A stretch of 7,424 bases of DNA, taken from the NCBI GenBank assembly GCA_023251595.1, contig JAHEYM010000187.1:1-7424 (forward strand), given 5' to 3'. The position numbers were made by a program, and so were the translations under genes. The notes beneath the pieces are model-generated. The model was not told where the DNA came from, ran no database searches, and saw nothing but the letters and a program-made list of their open reading frames with translations. How positions within the stretch are numbered: position 1 is the stretch's first letter; every line of letters starts with the position of its first letter. The stretch comes from Bacteroidota bacterium. Lineage in GTDB: Bacteria > Bacteroidota > Bacteroidia > AKYH767-A > JABDAW01. Shown here piece after piece: positions 6,618-7,424 of this stretch.

Positions 6618-7007
6618 TTATTCAAATGTAATTTGATCAATAATTGTGTTTTTCTGTTTTAGTTTTTCCAATTCCTGTTTTAGAATTGCTATATCCTGCG
6701 CTAGTGTTTTATTCTGGTTGTGAAGACGTGAAGCGACAACTGACAAATGCAACAAGTAAATTAAAATAGCGAAAATCGCACCGATAAATAAAAGGTTCGG
6801 CGGACTATATACACCGACGAGATCAGATATTACGTCGAGTCCATTTCTCCAAAAAGAGAAAAAGATTAAAACGAGTGTGCTTAATATCCAAACGATCGAG
6901 TATTCTTCCCGTAATTTTCCTTTTATAATTAAGCGAAAGAGAAAAAACAGAAAAGAAATGCTGATGACAATACTGATAATCTGAATTCTCAAAGTGAAAC
7001 TGTTCAT
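6618..7007 (-). CDS. DUF2304 small integral membrane protein
   Basis: A 129-aa membrane protein with three predicted transmembrane segments (about 7-28, 36-55 and 70-92) followed by a charged, coiled-coil-like tail (about 92-120, with LAQDIAILKQELEKLKQ). The conserved pieces of DUF2304 are visible: KLREEYSIVW after the first helix, the loop to GLDVISDLVGV, and YSPPNLLFIG entering the third helix. Members of this family usually sit directly beside a dolichyl/polyprenyl-phosphate-type GT2 and are thought to act with it; their biochemical role is not established. Here the ATG overlaps the GT2 stop as ATGA (4 bp), the tightest form of coupling, which supports a GT2-DUF2304 functional pair at the inner membrane. 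Confidence 0.87.
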   Translation of the reverse strand: MNSFTLRIQIISIVISISFLFFLFRLIIKGKLREEYSIVWILSTLVLIFFSFWRNGLDVISDLVGVYSPPNLLFIGAIFAILIYLLHLSVVASRLHNQNKTLAQDIAILKQELEKLKQKNTIIDQITFE

Positions 7008-7424
7008 GATTTTCTGTTTAATTTTAATCTAAGATAGGTAAATAGGATTGCGAGGGTGACTTTCACCATATAATATATTGAGTCGAAGGCCCCGATAGAA
7101 GATGTTCCGCCTTGTCTTTCTTTCATATCTACTGACACTTCCTGAATTTGTAATTTATTTACGGCGAATATAATAATTGCTTCCGGCTCGGGGTATTCAT
7201 CGGGATAATATTCGGAAACTACGGTCAATGCTTTTCTGTTCAATGCTCTGAAACCGGAAGTGCTGTCAGTAAAACGCACGCCAACCAGCCATTTATGAAG
7301 AATTCCAAAAAACTTAATTCCACGACGACTAACATACGAAGATTGAAATCCGGTTTTCTCAATAAAGCGGGAACCAATCACGACATCAGCTTCACCATTT
7401 ATTATAGGATTGATGATTTTAGGA
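7004..7424 (-). CDS. Family 2 glycosyltransferase, polyprenyl-phosphate sugar synthase type (5'-partial)
   Basis: The C-terminal ~139 residues of a GT2 enzyme of the DPM1/polyprenol-monophosphomannose-synthase type, which moves a sugar from a nucleotide donor to a lipid phosphate at the cytoplasmic face. The frame is open to the right edge; upstream of the GTG at 7381 it reads PKIINPIINGEADVVIGSRF, the normal 'ildG.aDvViGSRf' motif, so that GTG is an internal valine and the gene begins outside the window. Other signatures are DSTSGFRALNRKAL (the GT2 'D-tsGFR' motif), PEPEAIIIFA and EVSVDMKERQGGTSS (the 'Evpv.m..R..G.Ss' motif), then a hydrophobic C-terminal stretch ending LRLKLNRKS. The N-terminal nucleotide-binding half and its DxD motif are not seen. 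It overlaps DUF2304 by 4 bp. Confidence 0.9.
   Translation of the reverse strand, partial: PKIINPIINGEADVVIGSRFIEKTGFQSSYVSRRGIKFFGILHKWLVGVRFTDSTSGFRALNRKALTVVSEYYPDEYPEPEAIIIFAVNKLQIQEVSVDMKERQGGTSSIGAFDSIYYMVKVTLAILFTYLRLKLNRKS

Overview
The window (7,424 bp) looks like part of a surface-glycan or glycolipid gene region from a low-GC, Gram-negative-type bacterium. The Bacteroidota/Ignavibacteriota (FCB) neighbourhood is the best guess. The reasons are AT-rich codon use, start sites without clear Shine-Dalgarno sequences, a TMTC-like membrane TPR protein, and short-period 'stutter' repeats in the gaps between genes. The taxon is an inference; no rRNA or other marker gene is present.

Layout: two plus-strand genes fill the left half. 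The first is the C-terminal part of a multi-pass membrane protein with TPR repeats (GT-C/TMTC type), cut by the left edge. The second is a complete NodU/CmcH-family O-carbamoyltransferase. They converge on a compact minus-strand gene train. In its direction of transcription this reads: a family 2 glycosyltransferase (cut by the right edge), a DUF2304 membrane protein (4-bp overlap), a 92-bp gap holding a 9-bp-period repeat, an unrecognised 136-aa protein with a C-terminal hydrophobic segment, a GMC/FAD oxidoreductase (about 19-bp overlap), and an NAD-dependent epimerase/dehydratase-like SDR (14-bp overlap).

How they may work together (inference): the GT2/DUF2304 pair is a common arrangement for polyprenyl-phosphate sugar transfer at the inner membrane. 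The flavoprotein and SDR could perform redox chemistry on a sugar or lipid-linked intermediate, with the 136-aa protein as a membrane partner. The carbamoyltransferase could decorate a hydroxyl of the product, and the TMTC-like protein could transfer a sugar on the periplasmic side. None of the substrates can be read from the sequence.

The most unusual structure is not protein coding. The two plus-strand genes and the SDR gene have their stop codons inside or abutting short-period tandem repeats. The two 8-bp-period arrays after the plus-strand genes are each exactly seven units (56 bp), and each places TGA in all three forward frames. A perfect 16-bp palindrome lies between the convergent genes.
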